Shown here one piece after another: positions 1 to 11,935 of a stretch of 64,000 nucleotides of DNA; position 1 is the stretch's first letter, and each line of letters opens with the position of its first letter. Origin of the DNA: Mycolicibacterium brisbanense (lineage in GTDB: Bacteria; Actinomycetota; Actinomycetes; Mycobacteriales; Mycobacteriaceae). A program made the position numbers and the translations under genes. The notes beneath the pieces were generated by a model. It saw nothing but the letters and a program-made list of their open reading frames with translations, did not search any database and had not been told where the DNA came from. The DNA lies in assembly GCF_001570425.1 (NCBI RefSeq), contig NZ_BCSX01000004.1:1-64000 (forward strand), given 5' to 3'.

Positions 1-310
1 GGGGCGGGGGAGGCGGCGGGTATGCCGCGGGCTGCGGCGGGTACGGCGGATAGTTCATGGGGTAGTCGACCGCAGGGGGCGACGGCGGGGTGGGCGGCGA
101 CGGGTACGTCGGGCCGGCCGGGTACCCGGCATCGGGCCTGGCCTCGATCGAGGGTGGCGCGCCATAAGACGGTTGCGCTTCTGCGGCAGGCGGCCGATCC
201 TTGGATTGCTCGATCGAAGGTGCTTCATAGCCGCTCGACGATGGTTCTGACGGCACGGCACTGGGCTCGGATGCAGGTGTTTCGCCTGCGTGGCCGTCCG
301 GGTTTGTCAT
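1..310 (-). CDS. Proline-rich membrane protein, N-terminal part (Rv1233c-like, probably DUF4190)
   Basis: The reverse strand is open from an ATG at 310 to the window edge, giving 103 residues. The start reads MTNPDGHAGETP and is followed by a strongly Pro/Tyr/Ala-rich, low-complexity segment ending in PPYPPQPAAYPPPPPP. Such tails are typical of mycobacterial membrane proteins with a cytoplasmic proline-rich N-terminus. The position next to the lpqY-sug operon and the divergent stress-type protein matches Rv1233c of M. tuberculosis. The C-terminal, probably membrane-spanning, part lies outside the window, so the function cannot be judged. The GC-rich codon pattern is clean with no stop, which makes chance openness unlikely. 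The family name is inferred from synteny. Confidence 0.7.
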   Translation of the reverse strand, partial: MTNPDGHAGETPASEPSAVPSEPSSSGYEAPSIEQSKDRPPAAEAQPSYGAPPSIEARPDAGYPAGPTYPSPPTPPSPPAVDYPMNYPPYPPQPAAYPPPPPP

Positions 311-441
311 GCTGATCAACCTAGCGCACGGCGTGGAAGGTAGAGGTCACCTCATCGCAGGCACCTTTTGCGGGTGGGGGACGTTGCTGTAACAAGAGCA
401 GCAGGCCGATCGGTCGCTGCACGACAGGAGAGTGAAGATCG

Positions 442-3435
<2,994 letters not shown>

Positions 3436-3436
3436 T

Positions 3437-4273
3437 ATGGCTGAACGGGTCGGTGCGCGCCGCGCGACGGGATGGGTGGTGGTCGACGCCCTGGTGATCC
3501 TCTACGCGTTGTTCCCGGTGTTGTGGATCCTGTCGCTGTCGTTGAAGCCGACGTCAACGGTCAAGGACGGCAAGCTGATTCCGACGCAGATCACCTTCGC
3601 CAACTACAAGGGCATCTTCACCGGCGACATCTTCAGCTCGGCGCTGGTCAACTCGATCGGCATCGGCTTGATCACCACGGTGATCGCGGTGGTGGTGGGT
3701 GCCATGGCGGCCTACGCCGTGGCCCGGCTGGCGTTCCCGGGTAAGCGATTGCTGGTCGGCGTCGCTCTGCTGATCGCCATGTTTCCGCAGATCTCGCTGG
3801 TGACACCGCTTTTCAACATCGAGCGCCGGCTCGGCCTGTTCGACACCTGGCCGGGCCTGATCATCCCCTACATCACCTTCGCGCTGCCGCTGGCGATCTA
3901 CACGCTCTCGGCGTTCTTCCGGGAGATCCCATGGGATCTGGAGAAGGCCGCGAAGATGGACGGTGCCACGCCGTCGCAGGCATTCCGCAAAGTCATCGCC
4001 CCGCTGGCGGCGCCGGGCATCGTCACCGCGGCCATTCTGGTGTTCATCTTCGCGTGGAACGACCTGCTGCTGGCCCTGTCGCTGACCGCGACCCAACGTG
4101 CCATCACGGCGCCGGTGGCCATCGCGAACTTCACCGGCAGTTCGCAATTCGAGGAGCCGACGGGTTCCATCGCGGCGGGCGCCATGGTCATCACCATCCC
4201 GATCATTGTCTTCGTTCTGATTTTCCAGCGGCGCATCGTCGCTGGGCTGACCTCCGGTGCGGTAAAGGGGTAG
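3437..4273 (+). CDS. sugB: Trehalose ABC importer permease SugB
   Basis: This 278-residue permease of the MalG type has six predicted membrane segments and a clear EAA loop near residues 170-190 ([20 protein letters not shown]). The ATG lies one nucleotide after the sugA stop and the gene ends four nucleotides before sugC, so the four transporter genes form one operon. It forms the transmembrane channel with SugA. No anomalies were seen. Confidence 0.95.
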   Translation: MAERVGARRATGWVVVDALVILYALFPVLWILSLSLKPTSTVKDGKLIPTQITFANYKGIFTGDIFSSALVNSIGIGLITTVIAVVVGAMAAYAVARLAFPGKRLLVGVALLIAMFPQISLVTPLFNIERRLGLFDTWPGLIIPYITFALPLAIYTLSAFFREIPWDLEKAAKMDGATPSQAFRKVIAPLAAPGIVTAAILVFIFAWNDLLLALSLTATQRAITAPVAIANFTGSSQFEEPTGSIAAGAMVITIPIIVFVLIFQRRIVAGLTSGAVKG

Positions 4274-4277
4274 TTGG

Positions 4278-5624
4278 ATGGCCGAGATTGTGTTGGACCG
4301 GGTGACCAAGAGTTACCCCGACGGCGCAGGCAGTGTCCGGGAAGCCGTCAAAGAACTGTCCATGACCATCGCCGACGGCGAATTCATCATCTTGGTCGGG
4401 CCGTCCGGGTGCGGAAAATCCACCACGCTGAACATGATCGCCGGGCTCGAGGACATCACGTCGGGCGAGCTGAGCATCGGCGGGGAACGGGTCAACGAGA
4501 AGGCACCCAAGGACCGCGACATCGCGATGGTGTTCCAGTCCTACGCGCTGTACCCGCATATGACGGTGCGGCAGAACATCGCCTTCCCGCTCACGCTGGC
4601 CAAGATGAAGAAGGACGAGATCGCGGCGAAGGTCGAGGAGACCGCCAAGATCCTCGACCTCACCGAACTGCTGGACCGCAAACCGGCCCAGCTGTCCGGC
4701 GGGCAGCGTCAGCGGGTGGCGATGGGGCGGGCAATTGTCCGCAGCCCCAAGGCTTTCCTGATGGACGAGCCGCTCTCCAACCTGGATGCCAAACTGCGGG
4801 TGCAGATGCGTGCGGAGATCTCGCGGTTGCAGAGCAGGCTGGGCACCACGACGGTGTACGTCACTCACGATCAGACCGAGGCGATGACGCTGGGGGACCG
4901 GGTGGTCGTGATGCTGGCCGGTGTGGTGCAGCAGATCGGTACCCCCGACGAGCTGTACAAGAACCCGGTCAACCTGTTCGTGGCAGGCTTCATCGGATCG
5001 CCTGCGATGAACTTCTTCCCGGCGACGTTCACCGATGTCGGGGTGCGGTTGCCGTTCGGCGATGTGACGCTGAGCCCGGACGTGCACGAGTTGCTGGCCC
5101 GAGCGCCCAAGCCGGACAACATCATTGTCGGGATCCGGCCCGAGCATCTGGAGGATGCGTCGCTGCTTGACGGGTACGCCAGGATCCGGGCACTGAGCTT
5201 CGCCGTGCGCGCCGACATCGTCGAGTCGCTGGGTTCGGAAAAGTACATCCACTTCACCATCGACGGCGGCAGTGCCCGCGCGGCGCAGTTGGCCGAGCTG
5301 GTCGCCGATTCTGGAGCAGGCGAAAACGAGTTCGTCGCAAGGGTTTCCGCGGAATCCCGAGCGACGGCGGGTCAGCAGATCGAGCTGGCGTTCGACACGT
5401 CGAAACTGGTGATCTTCGATGCCGACTCGGGCCTGAACCTGACCCGGGCGATCGAACCAGAGGAGACACCGGAACCCGAGACGCCCGAGGCGGCGCCCGA
5501 GCCCGAGCCTGAACCCGAGGCATCTGAGCCCGAGGCATCTGAGACCGATCCCGACGAATCAGCAGAACCTGCCGACGACGCCGAGGAGAATGCCGCGGCG
5601 CCGTCCGAGCCCAAAGCCGAGTGA
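4278..5624 (+). CDS. sugC: Trehalose ABC importer ATPase SugC with acidic C-terminal tail
   Basis: This is the MalK-type ATPase that energises trehalose uptake. It shows the Walker A motif GPSGCGKST (about 41-49), a Q-loop in FQSYALYPH, the ABC signature LSGGQRQR, the Walker B segment [13 protein letters not shown] and the switch histidine in VTHDQTEA, followed by an OB-type regulatory domain. At 448 residues it is longer than the roughly 390-410 residues usual for SugC. The excess is a 56-residue tail (about 393-448) made almost entirely of Glu, Pro, Ala, Asp and Ser. The last codons overlap the next gene by 4 nt. The ATPase identity is firm; what the tail does is unknown. Confidence 0.95.
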   Translation: MAEIVLDRVTKSYPDGAGSVREAVKELSMTIADGEFIILVGPSGCGKSTTLNMIAGLEDITSGELSIGGERVNEKAPKDRDIAMVFQSYALYPHMTVRQNIAFPLTLAKMKKDEIAAKVEETAKILDLTELLDRKPAQLSGGQRQRVAMGRAIVRSPKAFLMDEPLSNLDAKLRVQMRAEISRLQSRLGTTTVYVTHDQTEAMTLGDRVVVMLAGVVQQIGTPDELYKNPVNLFVAGFIGSPAMNFFPATFTDVGVRLPFGDVTLSPDVHELLARAPKPDNIIVGIRPEHLEDASLLDGYARIRALSFAVRADIVESLGSEKYIHFTIDGGSARAAQLAELVADSGAGENEFVARVSAESRATAGQQIELAFDTSKLVIFDADSGLNLTRAIEPEETPEPETPEAAPEPEPEPEASEPEASETDPDESAEPADDAEENAAAPSEPKAE

Positions 5625-6220
5625 CCGACGTCCTGGCGGCCGTGCGGACCGGCCTCGATGAACACTTCGCAGCCGCGGGTATCACCGCCGAACCGGTCAG
5701 TGCGAGCGTCACATTCCTGGGCACCGAGCGCATCGAGGTGCTGCGCTTCGGCCCCGACCCGGCCGACGAGACCGTGTACCACTATGTGACGCTGGGCTGT
5801 TCGCGCCACCCGATGTTCGACCCCACGGAATTCGTGGCCGACCCGATCCACGGCCCGCGGGCCGAGGTGACGGTATCGCTGCGCGGGCCGACGCCGACCG
5901 GGCTGGCCCGGTCACTGGCGATCCTCGCCGCGGCGCCTGCGGTCGAGGGCCTGGTGCTTGAGGCTGATGCCCTGATCGACCTGGAGACACCGTTGTTCGC
6001 CGGTGCGCCGTTCACCGCTTTCCTGTTGTCTCCGAGCGATATCGGTGAGATCGCGTTGCCGGATCCGCTGGCTGCGGTGAATGTTCTTGCCGCGACCCCG
6101 ATCACCGCGACAGAGGCGGCATGGGTGCGGCTCAAAGGTGCCGACGCGATGCGTGAGGCGTGGCAGACCGACGGGGTGGACGTGCTGAATCCCGCCCGCA
6201 GGGCCGCCAACCCCACCTGA
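5621..6220 (+). CDS. Suppressor-of-fused (SUFU) domain protein
   Basis: This 199-residue soluble protein resembles the bacterial SUFU domain family: an early segment on a protein reaching a C-terminal aspartate-rich region, the phrase [16 protein letters not shown] in the middle, and a hydrophobic core segment ending [13 protein letters not shown]. The GTG start at 5621 overlaps the sugC stop by 4 nt (GTGA), so it is translated as the last gene of the trehalose operon. It is absent from this place in M. tuberculosis as I remember it, where sugC and corA are neighbours. SUFU domains in bacteria are often linked to immunity or polymorphic toxin contexts, but no toxin is visible here, and the role is unknown. 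Confidence 0.75.
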   Translation: MTDVLAAVRTGLDEHFAAAGITAEPVSASVTFLGTERIEVLRFGPDPADETVYHYVTLGCSRHPMFDPTEFVADPIHGPRAEVTVSLRGPTPTGLARSLAILAAAPAVEGLVLEADALIDLETPLFAGAPFTAFLLSPSDIGEIALPDPLAAVNVLAATPITATEAAWVRLKGADAMREAWQTDGVDVLNPARRAANPT

Positions 6221-6223
6221 AGG

Positions 6224-7330
6224 TCAGAGCCAGTCGTTCTTCCGGAAGGTGCGGTGCAACACCAGGCACACCGTGAGCATCAGGGTGAGAACCGCGGGAT
6301 AGCCCCAGACCCAATGTAATTCGGGCATATTGTCGAAGTTCATGCCGTAGATGCCTGCCAGCGCAGTCGGTACCGCCGCGATGGCAACCCATGCCGAGAT
6401 CTTGCGCATGTCGACGTTCTGCTGCATCGCGACCTTGCCGAGGGCGGCCTGCACCAGCGAGCTGAGCATTTCGTCGTAGCTGGAGATCCGTTCCGACGCC
6501 TGGATGGTGTGGTCGTTGACGTCGCGCATGTAGCGGCGCACTTCCACGGAGATGACGTCATTGTGGTCGGTGAGCAGCCGCTGCAGGGCCAGCGTCAGCG
6601 GCCCGACGGCGCGGCGCAGTTCGACGACCTCCCGCTTGAGCAGGTAGATGCACTCGATGTTGGTCGGGGTGTCGGGGGAGAAGACGTTCTCCTCCATGAC
6701 GTCGATGTCGGTTTCCATCAGGTCGGTGACGTGCAGGTAATGGTCCACCACGTGGTCGGCGATGGCGTGCATGACGGCGAACGGCCCCAGCGTCAGGATG
6801 GCAGGCGAGGCGTCGAGACGTTTGCGCACGCTGGCCAGCCCACCGTGTTCCCCGTGCCGGACGGTCACCACGAAATCCGGTCCGACGAAGATCATGATCT
6901 CGCCGGTCTCGACGATTTCGCGGGCGTTGGCCACCGAGGCGTGCTCGACGTAGTTGACGGTCTTGATCACCAGGAACAGCGTCTTGTCGTAGCGCTCCAG
7001 CTTGGGGCGCTGATGGGCGTGCACCGCGTCCTCGACCGCGAGCTCGTGCAACCCGAAAACGTCTGCGACGGACTGCATCTGGTGCTCGTCGGGCTCGTGC
7101 AGGCCGACCCACGCGAACGCCTTCTTCCCGACACTCTCCAGCTCGCGCACCTTGGCCTGCGCGGCCGCGTGGGTGTACTTGCCGGGCAACCTCTCGCCCT
7201 CGCAGTACACACCGCAGTCGACCATGGCCCGCGCGACGGGAACGTGGATGGATTTGGCGTCGGTGACCGGCGGTTTGACCCGCGCGGCCGGGCGGAGCAG
7301 CGACGGCGGTAGCGCGCGGAACGAGGGCAT
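6224..7330 (-). CDS. corA: Magnesium/cobalt transporter CorA
   Basis: This is a 368-residue CorA-family divalent cation channel. A long alpha/beta and helical cytoplasmic part is followed by two C-terminal membrane segments; the first ends with the signature YGMNF (about residue 337) and the loop NMPELHW, which forms the ion entrance. The protein ends in the basic RKNDWL typical of CorA. The ATG at 7330 is preceded by GGGAGG 8 nt upstream. It is convergent with the sug operon (3 nt between stops) and divergent from the malic enzyme gene. The orthologue in M. tuberculosis is Rv1239c. Confidence 0.95.
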   Translation of the reverse strand: MPSFRALPPSLLRPAARVKPPVTDAKSIHVPVARAMVDCGVYCEGERLPGKYTHAAAQAKVRELESVGKKAFAWVGLHEPDEHQMQSVADVFGLHELAVEDAVHAHQRPKLERYDKTLFLVIKTVNYVEHASVANAREIVETGEIMIFVGPDFVVTVRHGEHGGLASVRKRLDASPAILTLGPFAVMHAIADHVVDHYLHVTDLMETDIDVMEENVFSPDTPTNIECIYLLKREVVELRRAVGPLTLALQRLLTDHNDVISVEVRRYMRDVNDHTIQASERISSYDEMLSSLVQAALGKVAMQQNVDMRKISAWVAIAAVPTALAGIYGMNFDNMPELHWVWGYPAVLTLMLTVCLVLHRTFRKNDWL

Positions 7331-7451
7331 TCGCTGGGCCTCCCATCAGCTGTGACCGGCACCCGATCGGGCCTGTTGCATCGTACGCGCCCAACCTGTT
7401 ACCGAGAGCTCACGAGAGGGGAACTCGACCCTGTGAGATTGGTCTGTGAAG

Positions 7452-7457
7452 TACCCT
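7452..7457 (+). promoter_or_regulatory. -10 element of the malic enzyme gene (leaderless start)
   Basis: TACCCT matches the mycobacterial TANNNT -10 hexamer and ends 6 nt before the GTG at 7464, so transcription would begin at or next to the start codon. No ribosome site precedes either candidate GTG, which agrees with a leaderless mRNA. Confidence 0.4.
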
Positions 7458-7463
7458 GGCGCC

Positions 7464-8666
7464 GTGTCGGAAAGTACTGTCGCTTCATCGCGTGAGGACT
7501 CCGCGACGGCGCACACACCCCAGGTTGTCGTCGAAGATTCCGAGATCTTTACTGCTCACGAAGGCGGCAAGCTCTCCGTCGAGCTCAATTCGCCGCTGGA
7601 CACGCAGCGGGCCTTGTCGATCGCCTACACCCCTGGCGTCGCCCAGGTCAGCCGGGCCATCGCTACCGATCACACGCTGGCCGCCAAGTACACGTGGGCC
7701 AACCGTCTGGTCGCCGTCGTCAGCGACGGCACCGCGGTGCTGGGCCTCGGCGACATCGGCCCCGCGGCGTCGCTGCCGGTGATGGAGGGCAAGAGCGCGC
7801 TCTTCAAGTCCTTCGGCGGGCTGAATTCCATTCCCATCGTGCTGGACACGAAGGATCCCGACGAGATCGTCGAGACCCTGATCCGGCTGCGCCCGACGTT
7901 CGGCGCGGTCAACCTGGAGGACATCTCGGCACCCAGGTGTTTCGAGGTCGAGCGCCGCGTCATCGAGGCGCTCGACTGCCCGGTCATGCACGATGACCAG
8001 CACGGCACCGCCATCGTGGTGCTGGCCGCGCTGCTGGGCGCCGCCAAGGTGCTCGAGCGCGACATGCACAACTTGCGGGTCGTCGTCTCGGGCGCCGGTG
8101 CGGCCGGGGTGGCGTGCACCAACATGCTGCTCGCCAAGGGCATCGCCGACATCACCGTGCTGGATTCGCAGGGCATCGTTCACGCCGACCGCGAAGGCAT
8201 GAACTCCTTCAAGGCCGAGCTGGCGGGGCGTACCAACCCGCGCGGCCTCACCGGCGGCATCGCCGAGGCGCTCGACGGCGCCGACATGTTCCTCGGAGTG
8301 TCGGCAGGCATCGTGCCCGAGGAGCTCATCGCCACGATGGCCCCGGGCGGCATCGTGTTCGCCCTGTCCAACCCGGATCCGGAGATCCATCCCGATGCGG
8401 CGCGCAAGCACGCCGCGATCGTCGCGACGGGCCGTAGCGATTTCCCCAACCAGATCAACAACGTGCTGGCGTTCCCGGGAGTGTTCCGTGGTGCGCTCGA
8501 CGCCGGTGCGCGCCGGATCACCGAGAAGATGAAGGTGGCCGCCGCCGAGGCCATCCACTCGGTGGTCGGGGACGATCTGGCTGCCGATCACATCGTGCCG
8601 AGTGCGCTCGATCCCCGGGTCGGTCCCGCGGTGGCCGCGGCAGTGGCGGCCGCATCGGGAGACTGA
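7464..8666 (+). CDS. NAD(P)-dependent malic enzyme, short type
   Basis: The product (about 400 residues) decarboxylates malate oxidatively to pyruvate. The N-terminal malic domain carries the characteristic YTPGVAQVS and VVSDGTAVLGLGDIGP segments; the catalytic metal/malate region reads NLEDISAPRCFEVE and DDQHGTAIV; the NAD domain has the dinucleotide motif SGAGAAGVA. The length fits the short bacterial type rather than the roughly 550-residue Mez of M. tuberculosis. The GTG at 7464 is preferred because a -10 box TACCCT ends 6 nt upstream; an in-frame GTG at 7446 would add six residues. The gene lies where M. tuberculosis carries mdh (Rv1240), so it may supply the malate-oxidising activity missing there. 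Only 8 nt separate it from lpqZ. Confidence 0.9.
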   Translation: MSESTVASSREDSATAHTPQVVVEDSEIFTAHEGGKLSVELNSPLDTQRALSIAYTPGVAQVSRAIATDHTLAAKYTWANRLVAVVSDGTAVLGLGDIGPAASLPVMEGKSALFKSFGGLNSIPIVLDTKDPDEIVETLIRLRPTFGAVNLEDISAPRCFEVERRVIEALDCPVMHDDQHGTAIVVLAALLGAAKVLERDMHNLRVVVSGAGAAGVACTNMLLAKGIADITVLDSQGIVHADREGMNSFKAELAGRTNPRGLTGGIAEALDGADMFLGVSAGIVPEELIATMAPGGIVFALSNPDPEIHPDAARKHAAIVATGRSDFPNQINNVLAFPGVFRGALDAGARRITEKMKVAAAEAIHSVVGDDLAADHIVPSALDPRVGPAVAAAVAAASGD

Positions 8667-8674
8667 CCCTGCCC

Positions 8675-9511
8675 GTGCGTCGTCGACTGGTACTGGCGCT
8701 GGCGGTCGTCCTGCTGATGGCCGGCTGCAGCTCCCATCCGCCACCTGCCCCGATGGCCGTCGCGGCGGGCATGACACCGGAATACGCGCTGATCGGCCAG
8801 TTGTACGCGGCCGCGCTGCGCTATTACGGCACCCCCGCCGAGGTCACCCCGACCAAGGAGGCGCTGGGCGCACTGGACTCCGGTTCGGTGACCGTGTTGC
8901 CCGGGTTCACCGGACAGCTGCTGGAGACGTTCGCGCCGGGCGCAGCGGCGCACTCCGATGAGCAGGTCTATCGCGACCTGCTCTCGGCGTTGCCCGAGGG
9001 CGTCGCCGCCGGGGACTACACCATGTCGGCCCAGGACAAGCCCGCCGTCGCGGTGACGGAACGGACCGCGTCCGCATGGGGTGGGAAAGACCTGTCCGCG
9101 CTGCGCCGCAACTGCGCCAAGGTGATGCCCGGGGCGCTCAAAGGCGCAGCCGTCCCTGCCCTGATAGGTACCTGCCGCCTGCCGAAACCCGTCGAATTCG
9201 CCGATCGCGCAAGTCTTTTCGCGGCTCTTGAGGCGGGGAAGATCAACGCGGCGTGGACCACCACCGCCGACCCGGCCAACCCGGCGCAGGTGGTGGTGCT
9301 CGCCGACCGCACCGCGATGATCCGCGCGGAGAACGTGGTGCCGCTCTACCGGCGCAACGTGCTGAACGAACGCCAGATCCTGGCGGTCAACGAAATTGCG
9401 GGCGTGCTGGACACCGGATCACTGGCGGACATGCTTCGGCAGGTGGCCGAAGGCGCCGACCCGCGCGCGGTCGCCGACGCCTTCCTGCAGGCCAACCCGC
9501 TCGGCCACTAG
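8675..9511 (+). CDS. lpqZ: Lipoprotein LpqZ, glycine-betaine-type substrate-binding protein
   Basis: This 278-residue lipoprotein has a clear signal (MRRRLVLALAVVLLMAGC) with the lipidated cysteine at residue 18. The rest resembles the OpuAC substrate-binding domain of glycine betaine/choline importers: TPTKEALGALDSGSVTVLPGFTG early and a ligand-type segment near the end. No permease or ATPase is adjacent, so the partner and ligand are unknown. It begins 8 nt after the malic enzyme stop and is probably cotranscribed. The orthologue is Rv1244. The gene converges with the downstream SDR gene. Confidence 0.9.
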   Translation: MRRRLVLALAVVLLMAGCSSHPPPAPMAVAAGMTPEYALIGQLYAAALRYYGTPAEVTPTKEALGALDSGSVTVLPGFTGQLLETFAPGAAAHSDEQVYRDLLSALPEGVAAGDYTMSAQDKPAVAVTERTASAWGGKDLSALRRNCAKVMPGALKGAAVPALIGTCRLPKPVEFADRASLFAALEAGKINAAWTTTADPANPAQVVVLADRTAMIRAENVVPLYRRNVLNERQILAVNEIAGVLDTGSLADMLRQVAEGADPRAVADAFLQANPLGH

Positions 9512-9515
9512 CCGA

Positions 9516-10346
9516 TCAGTAGGGCAGGATGCGGCTCATGGCGGTGGAGAACAACCGCTGGTAGCCCGAGCCCGTGATGCGCACGACGATGTCGAGCAGC
9601 TTGGCGTCCGGGCCGACGAGTACCCGGGCCTTGTCCTTGCGCACGGCCTCCAGGATGATCTTGGCGGCCCGCTGCGGCGTGGTGTTGGCCAGCTTCTTGT
9701 CGAACACCTTGGCCAGTTCCTGCGGGTCGAGACCCTCGGCTGCGGTCGCGTTGCGGGCGATGGCGGTCTTGATGCCGCCCGGGTGCACGGCGGTGACCTT
9801 GACCGGGCGCTTGGCCAGCGCCATCTCCTGCCGGAGGGCCTCGGTGAACCCGCGCACGGCGAACTTCGCCGAGTTGTATGCGGCCTGGCCGGGCACCGCG
9901 AACAGCCCGAAGAGGCTGGAGACGTTGATCACGTGTCCGTCACCGGAGGCGATCAGGTGCGGCAGGAACGCCTTGGTGCCGTTGACGACGCCCCAGAAGT
10001 CGACGTCCATCACGCGCTCGATGTCTTTGTAGCTGCTGACCTCGATGTCGCCGGTGAAGGCGATGCCCGCGTTGTTGTAAATCTGGTTGACCTTGCCAAA
10101 GTGCTCGACGACCGCGTTCGCGTACAGCTCGAAGGCCTCGCGCTCGGTGACATCGAGCCGGTCGGCCTTGACCGGCGCGCCGATGGCCTTGAGCCGCTCC
10201 TCGGTGACGGCGAGTCCTTCGGTGTCGACGTCGCTGATGGCGACCTTGGCTCCCGAGCGCCCGAGTTCGATGGCCAGTGCCTGTCCGATACCCGACCCCG
10301 CACCGGTCACCACGGCGACCTTTCCGGCAAAGCCTTCCATGCGCAC
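9516..10346 (-). CDS. Short-chain dehydrogenase/reductase (copy 2 of a tandem pair, Rv1245c-like)
   Basis: This is a 276-residue classical SDR with the cofactor motif TGAGSGIG (about 14-21), NNAG near residue 90, and the catalytic Ser...YxxxK set (VSSLFG... then YNSAKF). An aspartate in ISDVD after the second strand favours NAD(H). A C-terminal extension of about 40 residues (VRKDKARVLVGPDAKLLD) is shared with the neighbouring copy and is typical of this mycobacterial subgroup. The substrate is unknown. It is downstream of the almost identical gene with 29 nt between them, so both are probably cotranscribed. Confidence 0.9.
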   Translation of the reverse strand: MRMEGFAGKVAVVTGAGSGIGQALAIELGRSGAKVAISDVDTEGLAVTEERLKAIGAPVKADRLDVTEREAFELYANAVVEHFGKVNQIYNNAGIAFTGDIEVSSYKDIERVMDVDFWGVVNGTKAFLPHLIASGDGHVINVSSLFGLFAVPGQAAYNSAKFAVRGFTEALRQEMALAKRPVKVTAVHPGGIKTAIARNATAAEGLDPQELAKVFDKKLANTTPQRAAKIILEAVRKDKARVLVGPDAKLLDIVVRITGSGYQRLFSTAMSRILPY

Positions 10347-10375
10347 TCCCTTGTGTCGTTTGACTGGTGTCGAGA

Positions 10376-11233
10376 TTAGCCGGTACCCGCGGTTCCGCGT
10401 AATTCGGCCGGCTTTCTCGCGGTCAGCTTCAGGAAAGTCGTGAACATGCGCTGATAGCCCGATCCGGTGACTCGCACGACGAGGTCGAGGAATTTCGCGT
10501 CGGGGCCTACCAATACGCGGGCCTTGTCCTTGTGCACGCCGTCGAGGATGACCTGCGCCGCGCGCTGTGGGGTTGTCCTGGCGAATTGCTTGTCGAAGTT
10601 GTCGGCCACCTCGTCGGCGTCGATACCGTCGGCCATGATGGCGTTGCGCGCGATGGCAGTCTTGATACCGCCGGGGTGCACGGCGGTGACCTTGACGGGA
10701 TGCTCGGCCAGCATCATCTCCTGGCGCAGGGCCTCGGTGAACCCGCGTACGGCGAACTTGGCCGAGTTGTAGGCGGCCTGCCCGGGCAGCGAGAACAACC
10801 CGAAGACGCTCGACACGTTGATGATGTGGCCGTCGCCCGAGGCGATCAGGTGGGGCAGGAAGGCCTTGGTGCCGTTGACGACGCCCCAGAAGTTGACGTC
10901 CATGACCCGTTCGATGTCCTTGAACCGGGCGACCTGGACATCGCCGGCGTATCCGATGCCCGCATTGTTGTAGATCTGGTTCACCGCGCCGAAGTGATCC
11001 TTGACCTCGTCGGCATAGGCCAGGAACGCCTCACGTTCGGTGACGTCGAGGTGGTCGGCCTTGACGGGTGCGCCGATTGCTTTGAGCCGTCTCTCGGTGT
11101 CGGCCAGACCGTCGATGTCGACGTCGCTGATGGCGAGTCTGGCGCCCGCACGGGCCAATTCGACGGCCAGTGCCTGTCCGATTCCTGAGCCGGCGCCAGT
11201 GACGACAGCGACCTTTCCGGCAAAGCTTTTCAC
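10376..11233 (-). CDS. Short-chain dehydrogenase/reductase (copy 1 of a tandem pair, Rv1245c-like)
   Basis: This 285-residue SDR is closely similar to its downstream neighbour along its whole length. It has the same TGAGSGIG, NNAG, YNSAKF and VLVGPDAK segments, differing mainly in scattered residues and the C-terminal tail (TARKPAELRGTAGTG). M. tuberculosis has one gene here, so a local duplication is likely. Substrate and pathway are unknown; family members act on alcohols, ketones or lipids. The start ATG at 11233 follows a 370-nt region with no convincing gene. Confidence 0.9.
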   Translation of the reverse strand: MKSFAGKVAVVTGAGSGIGQALAVELARAGARLAISDVDIDGLADTERRLKAIGAPVKADHLDVTEREAFLAYADEVKDHFGAVNQIYNNAGIGYAGDVQVARFKDIERVMDVNFWGVVNGTKAFLPHLIASGDGHIINVSSVFGLFSLPGQAAYNSAKFAVRGFTEALRQEMMLAEHPVKVTAVHPGGIKTAIARNAIMADGIDADEVADNFDKQFARTTPQRAAQVILDGVHKDKARVLVGPDAKFLDLVVRVTGSGYQRMFTTFLKLTARKPAELRGTAGTG

Positions 11234-11603
11234 GCAAACCGCTCCATTGCTCGAGGTGTCTGGCCGTGCCGTCTCGCAACCGCGTCACAAGACATTGGCA
11301 ATCGCCAGATAGGAAATGAGTCCAGCCTTGTCTAGGCGTTCGCATTCACAGCCGTGTCGGCACGGTGATCCCCCGGGTCGTCGTCTCCTGGTGCTACGGA
11401 ATGGCCATGATTCACAGCGATTTACGATCTGGAGCGGTGTGTCACGGTGGCCAGTAGGGAGTTCGTACCACCGGATCGCCGCATCCACAAGCCGAGCCGC
11501 ATCGCCTGCGCGGCATTTCCGGCGGATCGAAATGGCCAACCGCCGCGGTCGGACGTTATCCCGAACCTGATCGGAAATTCACTGATATGTGACGAGCAAA
11601 CAA
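11234..11603. other. Gene-poor interval upstream of the SDR pair
   Basis: About 370 bp lie between the SDR start and the end of the XRE regulator gene. Several short open frames cross it on both strands, but none has a ribosome site, a recognisable motif or a natural amino acid composition. The base composition is slightly lower in GC than the flanks. It presumably holds the SDR promoter and the end of the XRE transcript. I see nothing more definite. Confidence 0.5.
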
Positions 11604-11864
11604 CTACGACGCGGCAGCGGTCACGGGCCGCCACACTTCGGCGAGGGCCTGCAGCGGCAGATCGAGGACATCGCTGAGTCCGACGATGGTGCCGAATGCG
11701 GGGGAGGGCAAGCGACCGGTTTCGATCTTGCGCAGCGTTTCGGGGGAGATGCCTGCGCCGCGCGCGACGTCTTCGAGAGTGCGGGCGCCCCTGGCGGCGC
11801 GCAATGCCGCGCCGAGGCGGCGGCCTGCGGCGACTTGCTCGGGACTCAGCGGCGTACGGACCAC
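11604..11864 (-). CDS. XRE-family helix-turn-helix regulator
   Basis: This 86-residue protein is almost entirely one Cro/C1-type helix-turn-helix domain (about residues 12-70). The recognition region is TLEDVARGAGISPETLRKIETG, with a short alanine-rich end. It starts with GTG at 11864 and is divergent from the methionine aminopeptidase gene; the 71-bp gap holds two GGTATNNNNATACC palindromes. It is most likely an autoregulator that also controls the divergent gene. No toxin partner of the classical kind is adjacent. The fold is evident; target control is inferred. Confidence 0.85.
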   Translation of the reverse strand: MVRTPLSPEQVAAGRRLGAALRAARGARTLEDVARGAGISPETLRKIETGRLPSPAFGTIVGLSDVLDLPLQALAEVWRPVTAAAS

Positions 11865-11881
11865 GCCACCACGGTAGCGCC

Positions 11882-11895
11882 GGTATTTGTATACC
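11882..11895. promoter_or_regulatory. Palindromic operator 1 between XRE regulator and map
   Basis: GGTATTTGTATACC has 5-bp arms GGTAT/ATACC around 4 bp. It shares the arms with a second palindrome 23 bp downstream and is 17 bp from the XRE start, so it is a probable XRE-binding operator. Confidence 0.6.
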
Positions 11896-11904
11896 GCTAG
11901 TCTT

Positions 11905-11918
11905 GGTATTTAAATACC
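11905..11918. promoter_or_regulatory. Palindromic operator 2 between XRE regulator and map
   Basis: GGTATTTAAATACC is a perfect 14-bp palindrome with the same arms as operator 1. It ends 4 bp before the AAGGAG ribosome site of the aminopeptidase gene, so binding here would block its transcription or initiation. Confidence 0.65.
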
Positions 11919-11935
11919 GCGCAAGGAGTGATGAC

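Noticed and set aside
11285..11539. 84-residue open frame upstream of the SDR pair
   Set aside because: No ribosome site, unnatural composition and no recognisable domain; treated as chance openness.
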